A stretch of 64,000 bases of DNA from Azorinus chamasolen. Taxonomy: Eukaryota > Mollusca > Bivalvia > Cardiida > Solecurtidae. The notes under the pieces were generated by a model. It ran no database searches and was not told the origin of the DNA. It saw only the letters and a program-made list of their open reading frames with translations. This document shows, piece after piece, positions 46,643-56,559 of the stretch; the stretch's first letter is position 1, and every line of letters begins with the position of its first letter. The DNA is taken from positions 74,685,001 through 74,749,000 of the forward strand of contig OY755241.1 in NCBI GenBank assembly GCA_963576725.1, written 5' to 3'. A program made the translations under genes and the position numbers.

Positions 46643-46876
46643 TTAACCCTTTACTCAATGAATATTTCAATACAAAATACTGACAGCTAAACTTTTATTA
46701 TACATGTAATAACATGAAAATAGGAATTTATAGCCAATTTTTTTTACGATATTGTAGAATCACATATACATTGTTTTTCTTCAAATATTACAAAGCAGAT
46801 CCTGGTAAGATGACACACATAGGAGCAATTTCTGCTTACAAAGGTGTTAAAGACGTGTGTATAGAGTAAAGGGTTA
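46643..46876. mobile_element. TTAA-type miniature element in Harbinger intron, copy 2
   Basis: TTAACCCTTTACTCAATG at the left, TAGAGTAAAGGGTTA at the right (last A lost). The centre is degenerate (GCAGATCCTGGTAAGATGAC). Confidence 0.75.
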
Positions 46877-47017
46877 CGTGTATTTTACACAACCGCCAGA
46901 CGTACTGATAGCCGATATTGACGTAACCTAGTTATTATTAATACACTGAGCGACCGGTGACATACATTTAGGGAAAAACAAGAAGGAGAACCGCGTTCAT
47001 TTGAATAAAAAACTTAC

Positions 47018-47561
47018 CCTGGTCATCGCACACGGCTTGGACATTAATACTGTGGAATCCTTTTCTGTTTATAAAGGACGCCTCGTCAGTGGAAGGTGCT
47101 TGTATCCGTACATGTGTCCCATCTATACATCCAATAACGTTTGGAAATCCACCAATCTTGTAGAAGAATCCACCAATCTTGTAGAAGTTTGACATGGTAG
47201 TTTGAACTTCAGTGTTGTCCGGCCATTGGATGAAGTCACGTAGGTTTTTCCATAGAGCCGTTGTCACTCTGTCTACTGTTATACTAACCGTTCCTTTGTT
47301 ATACCCCATCGTGCCCCCGAAGTACATGGCCCTAGAAGCGTAAAAACGCAGCGCTATAAGTACCTGTTGCTTCGGGCTCAGCGCGTAACTCCTCTTTGTG
47401 GATCGGTACAAGTCGTTCTCCATTAAATCAACTAGGTAGTCTACACCGTTGTTTGTGAACCTATATCTCTCATACATTTCGTCGTCATTCAATATTTGTA
47501 CATGGCTGGTATGTCTGTATTCCCTTTGTTTTCTTGGAAAAGCAAACAACGCTGCAGCCAT
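47018..47561 (-). CDS. Harbinger transposase, exon 1
   Basis: Starts ATG (MAAALFAFPRKQ) and ends at a GTAAGT donor. Domains: N-terminal helical region with YERYRFTNNGVDYLVDLMEN, ALRFYASRAMYFGG, NKGTVSITVDRV, then FPNVIGCIDGTHV with the first catalytic Asp, and SINVQAVCD. It is the HARBI1-like nuclease that cuts and pastes the element. An in-frame 24-bp tandem duplication repeats YKIGGF just before the catalytic block (47152-47199), which would distort the fold. With exon 2 it gives about 225 residues of an expected 330-380. Confidence 0.85.
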
Positions 47562-47753
47562 TTTGAAAGGCTCTGTTAACTTTAATCAAGATCCAAACCT
47601 TAGTTAAATTTAACAGGCGGTTCCCTTGTTAAAACTCATGTTAAACAGTCTGTTAATTTTGAGCAACATACTTTTGACCTCTTGTTAACTTTAACAGCCG
47701 ATTAGAATATTTAACAGGCTGTTAAATTTAACAAGCTTTTGAACAACTGGGTC

Positions 47754-48160
47754 CAGATGTGTTAGGTTTCTTCTGTGGCAGTGTTGTAAGGGGTCTTGAT
47801 GCTGAAGATGGATGACTGCTAGTACTGTCAAATGAAATATGATTGGCAGTCAGATGTGTTGGTTGAGCTGCAGATGAAATTGGTTGTGCTATAAAAGATG
47901 GAGGGCCATTGATGTGGAGAATCTGACAGAGATGGTAGAGATGGTGAAGGCCTTTGAGATCTTGAGCGTTGACGCCATAAACCCTCAGACAGTGTGTCCA
48001 TAAACAGATGTAGTCTGTCTCTTCTTTGAAAAGATAGGGGCTTGTTGAACGCATACGGAATTTTTCCACACCAATGGGGTGACCACAAGAAGATTCCATA
48101 TCATTTGCTCTTTGTTGATGGTGTGAGTAGGTGGTAACGTTTTTTCCAGAGAATCCTGAT
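47754..48160 (-). pseudogene. Proline-rich host or transposon ORF, upstream half (split by Harbinger)
   Basis: The minus frame reads NVTTYSHHQQRANDMESSCG, HPIGVEKFRMRSTSPYLFKE, TDYICLWTHCLRVYGVNAQD, then becomes serine- and proline-rich (SSASRPLTTLPQKKPNTS) up to the Harbinger end. The frame is open upstream of the first Met (48099) to near 48158, where a TGA occurs and a splice acceptor could lie (GATCAG). I do not recognise the family. Omitting the Harbinger element and one CAG keeps the frame open into 45417-45110. Confidence 0.5.
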
Positions 48161-48179
48161 CAATAGACTTAGTTTGGGA

Positions 48180-48415
48180 AATTCTGCTTTTTTGGTAGTC
48201 GCATTAGAGGGGGTTTATTCTGTAGAAGGGTGTGTTTTTTCAAGTGGAATGTGATCTTTGTAGATTTGGTACAGCACTCGTCTTTTTTTCAGCTACATGG
48301 GGACAATGAAGACAACTATATGCACTGCCTCTCATTTGGATGAAGCTTTTAACTTGGATTTGTGCCATTGTGAACTGAAAAGAGATGAATTTATCCTGCT
48401 GTATTGGTATCCTTA
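48180..48415. other. No gene; end fragment of TA-type miniature element
   Basis: TGGTAGTCGCATTAGAGGGG near 48193 resembles the right end of the CAGTAAAACC family without the rest of it. Confidence 0.5.
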
Positions 48416-48418
48416 TTT

Positions 48419-49110
48419 CTATACTGTAAATAAAACAATCAATAAAATCATATAACTTGATCCTGTTTCGTTTCTATTTATTGTTGTTGGTGTAAACTTC
48501 AAGTCTCCAATCCATTTTGGACTTGTTTCTGACAGATATGGTTTGAGCTTATCGTGATGAATAACCTTTTCCAGTTTCTTATGTAACATCACCTTATATG
48601 CCAAGCCATTCAGTTTTGCAGTGATCAAACATGGACCTCGATATGCGTTTTGTAATTTCTTTGATATGTCAGACTTGTTAATGTCGTTTTCTACCGAAAC
48701 AGTATCTCCTGGTTTATAATGATTCTGATGCATTTTTGCATCATAAATGTTTTCCTCGCGACTTGTACTAGATGCAAGATGTTTCCTAGCAATAGTATGA
48801 GCGTCTTGCATGCGAGACCTGAGTCTGTCAACATATTCTCCATAACTAGTAATTTCGTTTCTGAAATTGGAATTGCTTCCATATATTAATTCAGATGACA
48901 AACGAACTTCTCTACCTAACATTATGAGATTCGATGTAAGTCCAGTTGATTCATGTGGAGTAGTTCTGTAAGCAGATGCAAGCTGTTCGCCGCGTAGGTA
49001 TGCCTTTATCATGCGTAAAAGGTTCTGTTGAACCTCTCAGCGACACCTTTACAACGCGGGTTTCTTGCAGAAGTACGGGTCTTTTTAATTTCCAACATTC
49101 TGCCATTTTA
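48419..49110 (-). pseudogene. Ty3/Gypsy integrase C-terminal fragment
   Basis: From 49110 leftward: a KKTRTSARNPRCKGVAERFN block (end of the integrase core; usual form G.(V/M)ERFNRTL, with the catalytic Glu), a one-base shift in a T-run near 49020, then AYRTTPHESTGLTSNLIMLG and the C-terminal GPY/F-type domain YRGPCLITAKLNGLAYKV, HHDKLKPY, ending at 48419. Zinc finger and most of the core are missing. It is a different copy from 31226-32200. No LTRs seen. Confidence 0.85.
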
Positions 49111-49470
49111 CCATAGGCATTCTATTTGTGTAGATAAATGGACATAAACAAAATCCACATTCCACCTAACGCACGTGAGAGAGTAAACATTGGGATGTGT
49201 ATTGAACAACCCAGATGTTTAGGTTAAGTGCATGTGTATCACTTTCTACAAGCAGTATCCAATGTTATACAACTGCGACTGAGTCTGAGATAATTCTCAA
49301 GTATCTGATTGGTCAAGATTCTGAGCAAGCTCAGACTCCGACCAATCAGATGCTTGAGAATGATCTCATACTTAGGCAAACAGTTTTATCATCTCGGGGC
49401 CTTATTTCAATTAACGTAATATAATTAATGTACGTCTACATATAGTAACTTTACAAGCACCAGCCTGACT
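49111..49470. other. No gene; inverted repeat at 49270-49370
   Basis: CTGAGTCTGAGATAATTCTC...TTGGTCAAGATTCTGAGCAAG and its near-inverse CTCAGACTCCGACCAATCAG...GAATGATCTCATACTTAG face each other, a folded structure typical of a small transposon; ends not defined. Confidence 0.5.
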
Positions 49471-49924
49471 GAACATGGCTCTGTTGAACCGCAAATTTCA
49501 CGCCACCCATTTTTCACACGTGTGAAATTTGCGGCCCCAATTTTCACATAATTTGTGAAAATTGCGTTTTATTCCTATACCCCCCTTCAAAGCCCGACGC
49601 ATATTTCACATATGTGAAAAATGCGTCGAGACGATGTTCTAAATTATTCACTTCAAAACACGCGACCCATTTTTCACACGTGAGAATATATTGAAGTTGA
49701 CAAATGTCTTTGGTCATTTCGGTTATAGACCAAGGTCGTAGGGATCGAAATGCCAGATTTGTATTACAATTCAGAAGTTGATTTGGGTGCTTACTCAATA
49801 TACTTATTTGATTAAAATATAATTATGGGTCACGTGGGAAAAACGTATTTGGAGTTCCTTGTTAATCCTTTAGCGTCCACATATTTAATATGCATTATGA
49901 TTGTGTCTGCATTTGATGCCCCCG

Positions 49925-50430
49925 TGTTGGCGCACATCTTGTTGCCGCTGTACATAGTGTCGCCGGCGACCATCTCTGCTGAAACAAATGGAACATATTG
50001 TCGACGGCGTTAATATGTGACGAAGTTTTCGGCACATTTTAATGCTGAACTGCACAAATTGCCACCGGCGACAATATGTGACGACGGTTATGGTGCTGTT
50101 TAAGGGTATTTCTGCCGACAAAATGTCAAACGCCTTTAACGACGAACAAATTGACGACAGAGAACATACATATGGATGAAGCGACAAACAGCCGGACGGA
50201 TATGTGATCCTGTCAAAACAGTTGACACAATACAGAGCTTTTGATTATCATTGGCACACTTAGTAAACCACCGACTACTATAATTTTGATTTCCCGACAA
50301 ACGACAATATGACAGTGGCGTAACCCTTGTGCACGTATTGTCGCCGGTGCCGACAACTTCGTCACATACTGTCGCCGGCGACAATATATGCCGCTTGTTT
50401 TGACATACATTGTTGCCGGCGACGATATGT
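49925..50430. repeat. Cluster of TTGTCGCCGGCGACAA-type palindromes
   Basis: GTCGCCGGCGAC or close variants occur near 49958, 50000, 50068, 50340, 50371 and 50414, often followed by AATATGTG. ATATGTGACGAAGTT near 50013 is inverted as AACTTCGTCACATA near 50357, so the cluster forms a larger inverted repeat of about 500 bp. Short frames across it are artefacts of the repeat. Function unknown. Confidence 0.7.
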
Positions 50431-51140
50431 ACACTATCGATAGTTCTTATAGTTTGACATCATCATGTTCCTTGTGAAAAGGATTATTTCAGTTACCATA
50501 CTTCGTCTTTTACCTGTTTTTTTATCTTTCCTTTAGCATTGTCGGAAATCGCAGGCCCACCGAAATGATTGTGTTTCGCAAACAAATCTTGTTTGTGAGA
50601 ATGCCAAATCTCTTGGGTGAAAAGAATGTGGATGTCAAACAATTTGAATCACAGATCTCACACCAAGTCACTCGGCATTTGACCTTAAAATGTTTGCTGA
50701 CGTCATCAAGTCCATAACACCTTAAGGGATATGACTAAAAGTTACCTGAATTCCGAATTACTAAAATATGCAGCATAAGTACTATAAAAATAAAAGCAAT
50801 GCATAGATATTAGTTTAATGTTTAATTGTATGAACAATGTGTCACAATGTAAAGTACTAATAAAAATCCAATAGAGCGATCGACTAACGAAGTGACATGC
50901 AGCGACTCTCATTACCTCGAAATCATCTGAACCCTTGATTATATTTTCGAAATTGGCGATGGGCGGTTTTTCAATAAACAATAAGACAACAAATGCACAT
51001 ATGCTGTTTTCCTTGTGTAAAATGAGTACGGGAATCGAAAGCAGTACGGAACCAAGTGAGACGCCGATTCGATGTAAGCAAGAGTTCGACTTATTCCAGT
51101 TCGAAGTAACGTGAGTCAACTGCACATAATGCATCAAAAC

Positions 51141-51329
51141 TTAACCCTTATCACTCTGATTTAATATTCGTCAGCCCAAAACCACGGCTACTCATATTTC
51201 GAATATCAACTGATTTGCTCAATTTTAGGAAGCTATTGGCTGGGTATTAAGCAGCAAATGAGACCAAAGTTACTTGGCGTCTCATCTGCAGTAAAGCGGC
51301 ACGGTCGCACTTAGCGTGATAAAGGTTAA
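51141..51329. mobile_element. TTAA-type miniature element (CCCTTATCAC family)
   Basis: TTAACCCTTATCACTC at the left and GCGTGATAAAGGTTAA at the right (one base missing in the right end). Centre: AATGAGACCAAAGTTACTTG GCGTCTCATC, a loose palindrome. Different ends from the other TTAA families but the same size and plan. Confidence 0.8.
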
Positions 51330-51975
51330 AATATTATTTTCAAAATACATGTAAAATGAAATCTGTCCACAACGATTATTCAAATGAACAAAAGTAATGC
51401 AGAACGTTCATGGCTCCCATGTTCTGCAATAGTTCCGACCTGTACCAAGCGGTCACCTGTCTGTCAGTACTGTGAACGTGTTTGTCGTCATGATAAACCA
51501 TACTTATACTCATGATATACAATATACATACGATACACTTACGCATGATATACGATATGTGCGATTCCGAAATTAGCATTACCTAAAAAGAAAGAATGAA
51601 TTGTCAAAGAAAAGTCGATCTTTCATTCCTTAAGGTAATACATATACATAAAACTGCATTACAAAAACATTATTCAAATATCCGATATAAAATGGCTAAA
51701 GTATCATCCATAATTGTTGTTTGATATACGATATGCGATATACGCATGGTAAATATATGCACGCTAAACGGTATACGCACGGTATACGCTAAAATTGACG
51801 ACAAATACGTTCACGGTACTGTATGTCTTCCTCACCAGTGCATACTCTGTTTTCTCTTCTGCCATTACAAATACTGTAGACCTGGACCAGAAGCCGCATT
51901 TTCAAAGCGGCTGGCGATCTGTATTTACACTGTTTGTAACATCTTACAGTTGCTTTTCACACAGATGCGCTGATT

Positions 51976-52033
51976 TTTATCGAACGAGTTAAGTTTACCC
52001 GGAATTTCGGGTTAGTTTATCTCGTTCGATAAA
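51976..52033. other. Perfect long hairpin at the 3' side of the OTU-like gene
   Basis: TTTATCGAACGAG (51976-51988) pairs with CTCGTTCGATAAA (52021-52033), and CCCG pairs with CGGG around GAATTT inside. It overlaps the stop region of the minus-strand ORF ending at 52017. It may be the remnant of a small element (GTTCGA-rich ends recur at 51085 and 53130) or a 3'-end structure. Confidence 0.65.
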
Positions 52034-52400
52034 AAATGTCAACAATATCATACCAATCGAACTGGCAGGCACGAAGTCTTAGCCAGGCGTTTGCCCATTT
52101 CTTTTCTTTAATAGTGTTCTTGATTTCTAGGATTACGCCGCTGTTTCTACCTAGCTTTCGAAGTAAGTAGCGCACGCTAACTGGGTTAGGAACATTGTAA
52201 AGTAAATCAGGGGATATGTAAATCCGCGGTCTTGGAAGTTTCATTCTGTTAAAAAGGTCTACAAAATGCCTATCCACCTGCTCTAGGACAAATCTCATCG
52301 CTGGATTTCGTTCTATGACTTCAGATATAATTATTTCCTGTACAAGTACTGGTAAAAGCATAAATGGAAAATGGGCCTCCCTTTTCTTCCTACGTAGTCG
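52017..52400 (-). pseudogene. C-terminal domain of the OTU-like gene, out of frame
   Basis: Minus frame: REAHFPFMLLPVLVQEIIIS, ERNPAMRFVLEQVDRHFVDL, LPRPRIYISPDLLYNVPNPV, SVRYLLRKLGRNSGVILEI, NAWLRLRACQFDWYDIVDIF. The opening LPVLVQEII...NPAMRFVL suggests an F-box-like or similar helical start, but I cannot assign it. It overlaps the preceding frame by about 120 bp in another phase, so either a frameshift or a very short intron (GTAGGA donor near 52392, CAG acceptors near 52340) links them. Confidence 0.45.
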
Positions 52401-53085
52401 CCTTTCTTTGATAAGTAGAACCGTGAGCCCGTAACGAATCCGAATCCATTGAAGGCTCTGGTGCCGGACTCCTTTCAGGTAATGATGTTGGACTCTGAGC
52501 CGGTTCAAATTCAGAGTCCGATGGCGGTTCTGATGCCAGGTTCCCTTCAGGTAATGAGCTGGGGCTCTGAGCCGGTTCCGACTCAGAGTCCGATGGTGGA
52601 TCTGATGTCGGGCTCCTTTGAGGTAATGAGCTCGGGCTCTGAGCCGGTTCCGAGTCCGAAATCAATGTCGATGCAGATTTTGTGTTAAGTGTTTGTTCGT
52701 CAAATGGTGACTCTAACCCTTGACCCAGACGCTCTGTATCTTCGAGCAGTTCGATTACATTAGTTACATTAACAGATACACTGAGGTAGTGCATTCCTTC
52801 ATTTTCAGGAAAATATCCGAGAGTGATAAGGGGAAGGTTCAAGTCATAGTTTCCATCATTTGACACTATGGTAGAATGCTCAGCTGCAGATATTACGAGG
52901 CACTGCATGTTGTATTCGCGCATAAGGGCAATTAACGTCAGATTATCGCCATAGGATCCATCCCGTGACATTTGCTGTACGTAGTCGCAAAATCTGGATC
53001 CGTAAACGAACTTTTCATAGAACAATAGATTATTTTCAAGATGTTCTACCGCTTCTTTCCGTAGACAAGATTGCTTGCAATTCAA
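52390..53085 (-). pseudogene. OTU-like cysteine protease fragment with SP-rich repeats
   Basis: Minus frame, N to C: CLRKEAVEHLENNLLFYEKF, VYGSRFCDYVQQMSRDGSYG, DNLTLIALMREYNMQCLVIS, ITLGYFPENEGMHYLSVSVN. These match the second to last elements of OTU deubiquitinase domains (LR...V..I..N...F, Y...M...G.WG....L.ALA, and the catalytic His in HY.S). The N-terminal block with the catalytic Cys (DG.C.F) is absent; the 170 bp between 53100 and the right inverted repeat region cannot hold it. Three 24-residue repeats of SEPAQSPSSLPE type follow (52435-52655). The first residues come after GCAAG, a possible splice acceptor, as if one internal exon had been copied. Confidence 0.6.
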
Positions 53086-53759
53086 ATAACAGCTCAATTT
53101 GCAGTGACTTTCGTGGATTTCGGCATAAGCAGAAGTTCGACTGACCCAAGTTCGAGATAACGAGGGTCGACTCAGGGGATATTACTGTCATAAATATAAT
53201 TCAGGGACAAAGCTACCCTATCCGATACTAATTCAATGCCCTGATGTCTGTTTAAGATCTCTCGCATCAACAATAGCTAAACCATCTATTGACATATATG
53301 TGAAAAATGCGTTGGTATTAGTAGGTCTTCAAAAAATGGGGTTAAAGTGCTACCGCATTTTTCACAGCAGGGTTTTGTGAAAAATGGGGCCCCATTTTTC
53401 ACATATGTGAACAATGGGGCCGCAAATTTCACGCGTGTGAAAAATGCGTCAACCCATTTTTCACACGTGTGAAAAATGGGTGGCGTGAAATTTGCGGTTC
53501 AACATGGCTTGTTGAATCGAGTTACTCGGCGTCTCATCAAGATCCACACTGTTTTAAACACTGGTTTTGAATTGAAATTTCAAGAAAATACAATTTTAGA
53601 CTTGAAACAGACCACAAATTTAGCAGAAAAAAGGTTACTTAGTATTGAAACGGTAATGGGAGTTACGAAAACAAATAAATTAGAAATGAAAGAAATATCA
53701 AGTAATTTTAAAAGCGAACTGTTGAAGTTCCTACAAAATTAACAGAACGAGTGTCGACT

Positions 53760-54420
53760 GTATTGTCGGAACTTTGTCGTAAATGTACAGCGTTGTATAC
53801 GTATTGCACGTGCATCATTTTCATACATATTTGATTCAGCGACATCCAATCAGGATCCACTGTGTTTGGCATTTGGCAAAATTGCTCCAGATCGAAAGTT
53901 TAGCAGGCACTGTGTTTTTACTGCGGGTCAGGGATGATATAACGAATATGTGTTAATTTAAAATCAGAATTCTAGTTGAGAAGAGTTTAGATACTTTTAG
54001 GCAGGTGGCTACTTAATTCAAGCTGAAAGTCATGCAGGAGCTTTCTGCTTTAATTTCACCCTCGATTAAGCTGCCACCTGTATCCAATATTGATATTTAT
54101 ACTAACTTGAACGTCCGGTTTAGAGAGGTTTTACTGTATAATTTAACCATGGTTGGTCATTTTCATGAATATATTAGTGTTTGCGTGACTGGTAATGTTA
54201 ACGATATCAGAACAGAAAAGAACAGATGGGTTTTTTTTTACTTAAGCATACAAGCTCATCACCATAACATCGTAACATACACATGAAAGTTACGCTAATA
54301 TAATTATATAGTGCCAGTTTAACATACACACTAGTATACCCTGTATCACGAGAGTGTTCTACATTAGCCAAATACCTCAACTTGTAATAAATATACCATA
54401 AGCCTATAATACACTAAGAG
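53760..54420. other. No gene; decayed TA-type miniature element at 53997-54138
   Basis: GGCAGGTGGCTACTTAATTC...GATTAAGCTGCCACCTG and AGAGAGGTTTTACTGTA (right end) mark the element; its left end is missing. Centre: CATGCAGGAGCTTTCTGC. The rest is non-coding. Confidence 0.65.
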
Positions 54421-54422
54421 TA

Positions 54423-54758
54423 TCATTTCTTAGTTTGAAGCTTTTGATGCAATATATAATTTAACAATCTTACTAATTTAAACATGCCCGGGTGATCTGA
54501 ATAGAACCTTAGAATATATATCTTTCTCAAATTGTTATACATAGGACATTTCAGTATAAAGTGATATTCGTCTTCTATATCATTTAAATGACATAATGTA
54601 CATAGTCTTTGGTTCCTTACCACATTTCTATGGCGGCCAGCTTCAATATTTAAATTATCAGAATTCAATCGTATCCTCGCTAGAACGTGTCTATATTTTG
54701 GATGTTCAACAATGTGTAGATAATACGCTCGACAATGTGTAGATAATACGCTCGACAA
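54423..54758 (-). pseudogene. LINE C-terminal zinc-knuckle fragment
   Basis: The minus frame reads RHVLARIRLNSDNLNIEAGR, RLCTLCHLNDIEDEYHFILK and CPMYNNLRKIYI. CxxC...EYHF..CP is the cysteine/histidine region found after the RT of several LINE families. Nothing upstream of it remains. A 25-bp unit (CGCTCGACAATGTGTAGATA plus ATA) is repeated three times at its N-terminal edge (54715-54776), extending the frame artificially. Confidence 0.75.
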
Positions 54759-54924
54759 TGTGTAGATAATACGCTCGACTAATATTTGTATGGATTATAG
54801 GATATATGTCTGTAAAGTAATAAAGATGTACATGCTTCAATTCCAGTCTTAAAGGCAATAGATACTACACAACGCAACCGCTACCGGTGTCCTAAAATAC
54901 AGTCGAACCTCCATATTTCGAACT

Positions 54925-55153
54925 TTAACCCATTCCCTCATATTGACGACTTTTGACGACTCTGTAGAAGTCACTTTGTGAAACCATTGTGGTAAATAGA
55001 GCATTTGCTCCTATAGGAGCAAATGCTCTATTTATCACGATGGTTTCAAACTATAAAATTCTAAACAAATTCATTTCTCTAGTTAATGCTCCTTTTTGGC
55101 AGATTTATTCAAAGAGGTTATTTCTAAAAATAGCCTATGAGGTAATGGGTTAA
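54925..55153. mobile_element. TTAA-type miniature element (CCCATTCCCTCAT family), CTCCTATAGGAG centre
   Basis: TTAACCCATTCCCTCATATT at the left and ATGAGGTAATGGGTTAA at the right. Large central palindrome GAAACCATTGTGGTAAATAG, AGCATTTGCTCCTATAGGAG, CAAATGCTCTATTTATCACG, with arms of about 36 bp. Non-coding. Sister copies at 61846-62050 and 62855-63074. Confidence 0.9.
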
Positions 55154-55540
55154 GGGACAATACAAAATAATTTCGAGATAACGGGGTTCGAGTCGGCCTG
55201 CTACTAACTTGGAAACTTTCTCAGTGTGACAATTTGATGCAGGTCCTGCTCCTGTAGAAGCTTTCAGTATTAATTGCGACATATATCTAGTTGTCACATG
55301 TCTTTATACATATGTGCTGTGGTGAATTGTATATAAAATCTACATAAAACATGCTGGGAGGGGCCGAATTTTTAACTCTATCGAAGTTCGAGTTTCCAAA
55401 CTAGGTAAATCGTGATTCTATTGTATCTTATTTAAATCATTTTACATTTTTCAACGTTATCTTAATGTATGAAAACCGAGACAGATGACATTTTAATTCA
55501 ATCATTATCACATGACACCAGATACATGTATGTATAAAAC

Positions 55541-56227
55541 TTAAACCTTTGCTCAATGAATACGCCTTTTAACGCCATTGAAAACGGAGTATACCCAGAC
55601 CAGACGGCCCATATAGGAGATGTCTGATGAGGGTCTTCACTGTTTGTAAATGGAAATTAATTATAGTTTTTATTTTAAATTTGATAAGCATGATGTCATT
55701 ACATCTTACAAGAATATTCCTTTATACCCATACCATGTTGTATAATTCCATATATCTGCACTGTGTACAAGTATTTCTCTGTGCAATCACTGCTGTGGAG
55801 TGCACTGGTTGCACAACCACCTTGTAAATAGTGCGGACCCTGATGGCTCATATGGGTATTCACTATTTACAGGTGGGTATATTGACGTGAATAGCAAGCG
55901 AAGGGTTAATTCAATCCTTATCACATGACAGTCTTTACTCATATATATCAATGAATACGTCTTTTAACGTCATTGCAAACAGGATATACCCAGTTCAGAC
56001 GGTTCATATGGGAGCCGTCTGATGAGGGTCTTCACTGTTTGTGATGAATGTCTTCACTGTTTGTGATGAATGTCTTCACTGTTTGAAAATTGAGAATAAT
56101 CAGAGTTTTTATTTTCAAGTTTTTGTCATGACCAAACACTCCTGTGTTCACGTGACATGAAGATGCACCTAATCAGTATGAGTGATGTCATTACATCTTA
56201 CAAGAATATTCTCAGAGTAAAGGGTTG
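55541..56227. mobile_element. Cluster of overlapping TTAA-type miniature elements
   Basis: One decayed element starts near 55541 (CTTAAACCTTTGCTCAATGA) with the centre CAGACGGCCCATATAGGAGA. A reverse-oriented CCCTTCGCTTGCT copy ends at 55906-55909 (AGCAAGCGAAGGGTTAA). A third element runs about 55915-56227 with CAGACGGTTCATATGGGAGC and ends GAGTAAAGGGTTGAA. GTGATGAATGTCTTCACTGTTT is repeated two to three times at 56030-56085. The elements interrupt each other. Confidence 0.75.
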
Positions 56228-56290
56228 AAGACATTCAATACAAGTAAATATTTAAGTGAACTGTAAATTAAATGTTTTGTTCTCTTGCAG

Positions 56291-56430
56291 GTGGAAACTC
56301 TGGAATTGGCGAAGGCATCGCCTTAAAATTTGCATCACTGGGTTCCAAACTTTGTCTGACAGGACGAAATGCTGACAGTTTGGAACAAGTGGCTACAAAA
56401 TGCCGTGAAATTGGCACCTCGACAGCTGAG
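56291..56430 (+). CDS. Short-chain dehydrogenase/reductase, exon 2
   Basis: Acceptor CTCTTGCAG, donor GTAGGG; 140 bp. Completes the cofactor site: (G)GNSGIGEGIALKFASLGSKL, then CLTGRNADSLEQVATKC, the second beta strand ending in GRN. An Asn after the GR suggests NADP(H) preference is possible, but this is not decisive. Ends in phase 0 after TAE. The intron after it contains a TTAA-type element with perfect TTAACCCTTACAA ends. Confidence 0.95.
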
Positions 56431-56559
56431 GTAGGGGCGTTTGTAATTATTTACTCATTAGTTAGGCAATATAGTTTCTTTGCAAATAGAGTAGACCCAG
56501 ATCAAATGACTCCTGAAATTATGCGGATATTTGAATATAAAGGTGGACCATATATTATT

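Larger units (their letters stand above)
45421..47753. mobile_element. PIF/Harbinger element with both ends and CAG target duplication
   Basis: Terminal inverted repeats of 30 bp with one mismatch: left 45421-45450 (GACCAAGTTGTTCAAAAGCT...), right 47753-47724 (GACCCAGTTGTTCAAAAGCT... on the minus strand). The 3-bp flanks are CAG at 45418-45420 and CAG at 47754-47756, the CWG-type target duplication known for some Harbinger families. Subterminal DNA on both sides is rich in TTAACAG/CTGTTAA. Inside are a Myb/SANT-like protein gene (+) and a transposase gene (-), the two-gene plan of Harbinger elements. Two TTAA-type miniature elements sit in the transposase intron. The transposase lacks its last exon, so the copy is probably not autonomous. 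Confidence 0.9.
49486..53500. mobile_element. 4.0-kb element with perfect 42-bp inverted ends and OTU-like cargo
   Basis: 49486-49527 and 53459-53500 are perfect inverted repeats over 42 bp, beginning GAACCGCAAATTTCACGCCA. AACATGGCT lies at 49472-49480 and again directly after the right end at 53501-53509. Five extra bases (CTGTT) separate the left copy from the repeat, so the exact left edge is uncertain. Inside both ends are clusters of TTTCACACGTGTGAAA-like palindromes. The interior carries a minus-strand OTU-like gene fragment (52017-53085), a TTAA-type miniature element (51141-51329) and a cluster of GCCGGC repeats. No transposase is recognised. Long inverted ends plus a 9-bp duplication would fit a Mutator-like element carrying a captured gene. 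Confidence 0.7.

Noticed and set aside
49885..50434. Minus frames with repeated CRRRQ words
   Set aside because: They are translations of the GTCGCCGGCGAC palindrome cluster in different phases.
53476..53742. 88-codon + frame starting at the right inverted end of the 4-kb element
   Set aside because: It begins inside the inverted repeat and shows only low-complexity lysine/glutamate-rich sequence with no recognised domain.
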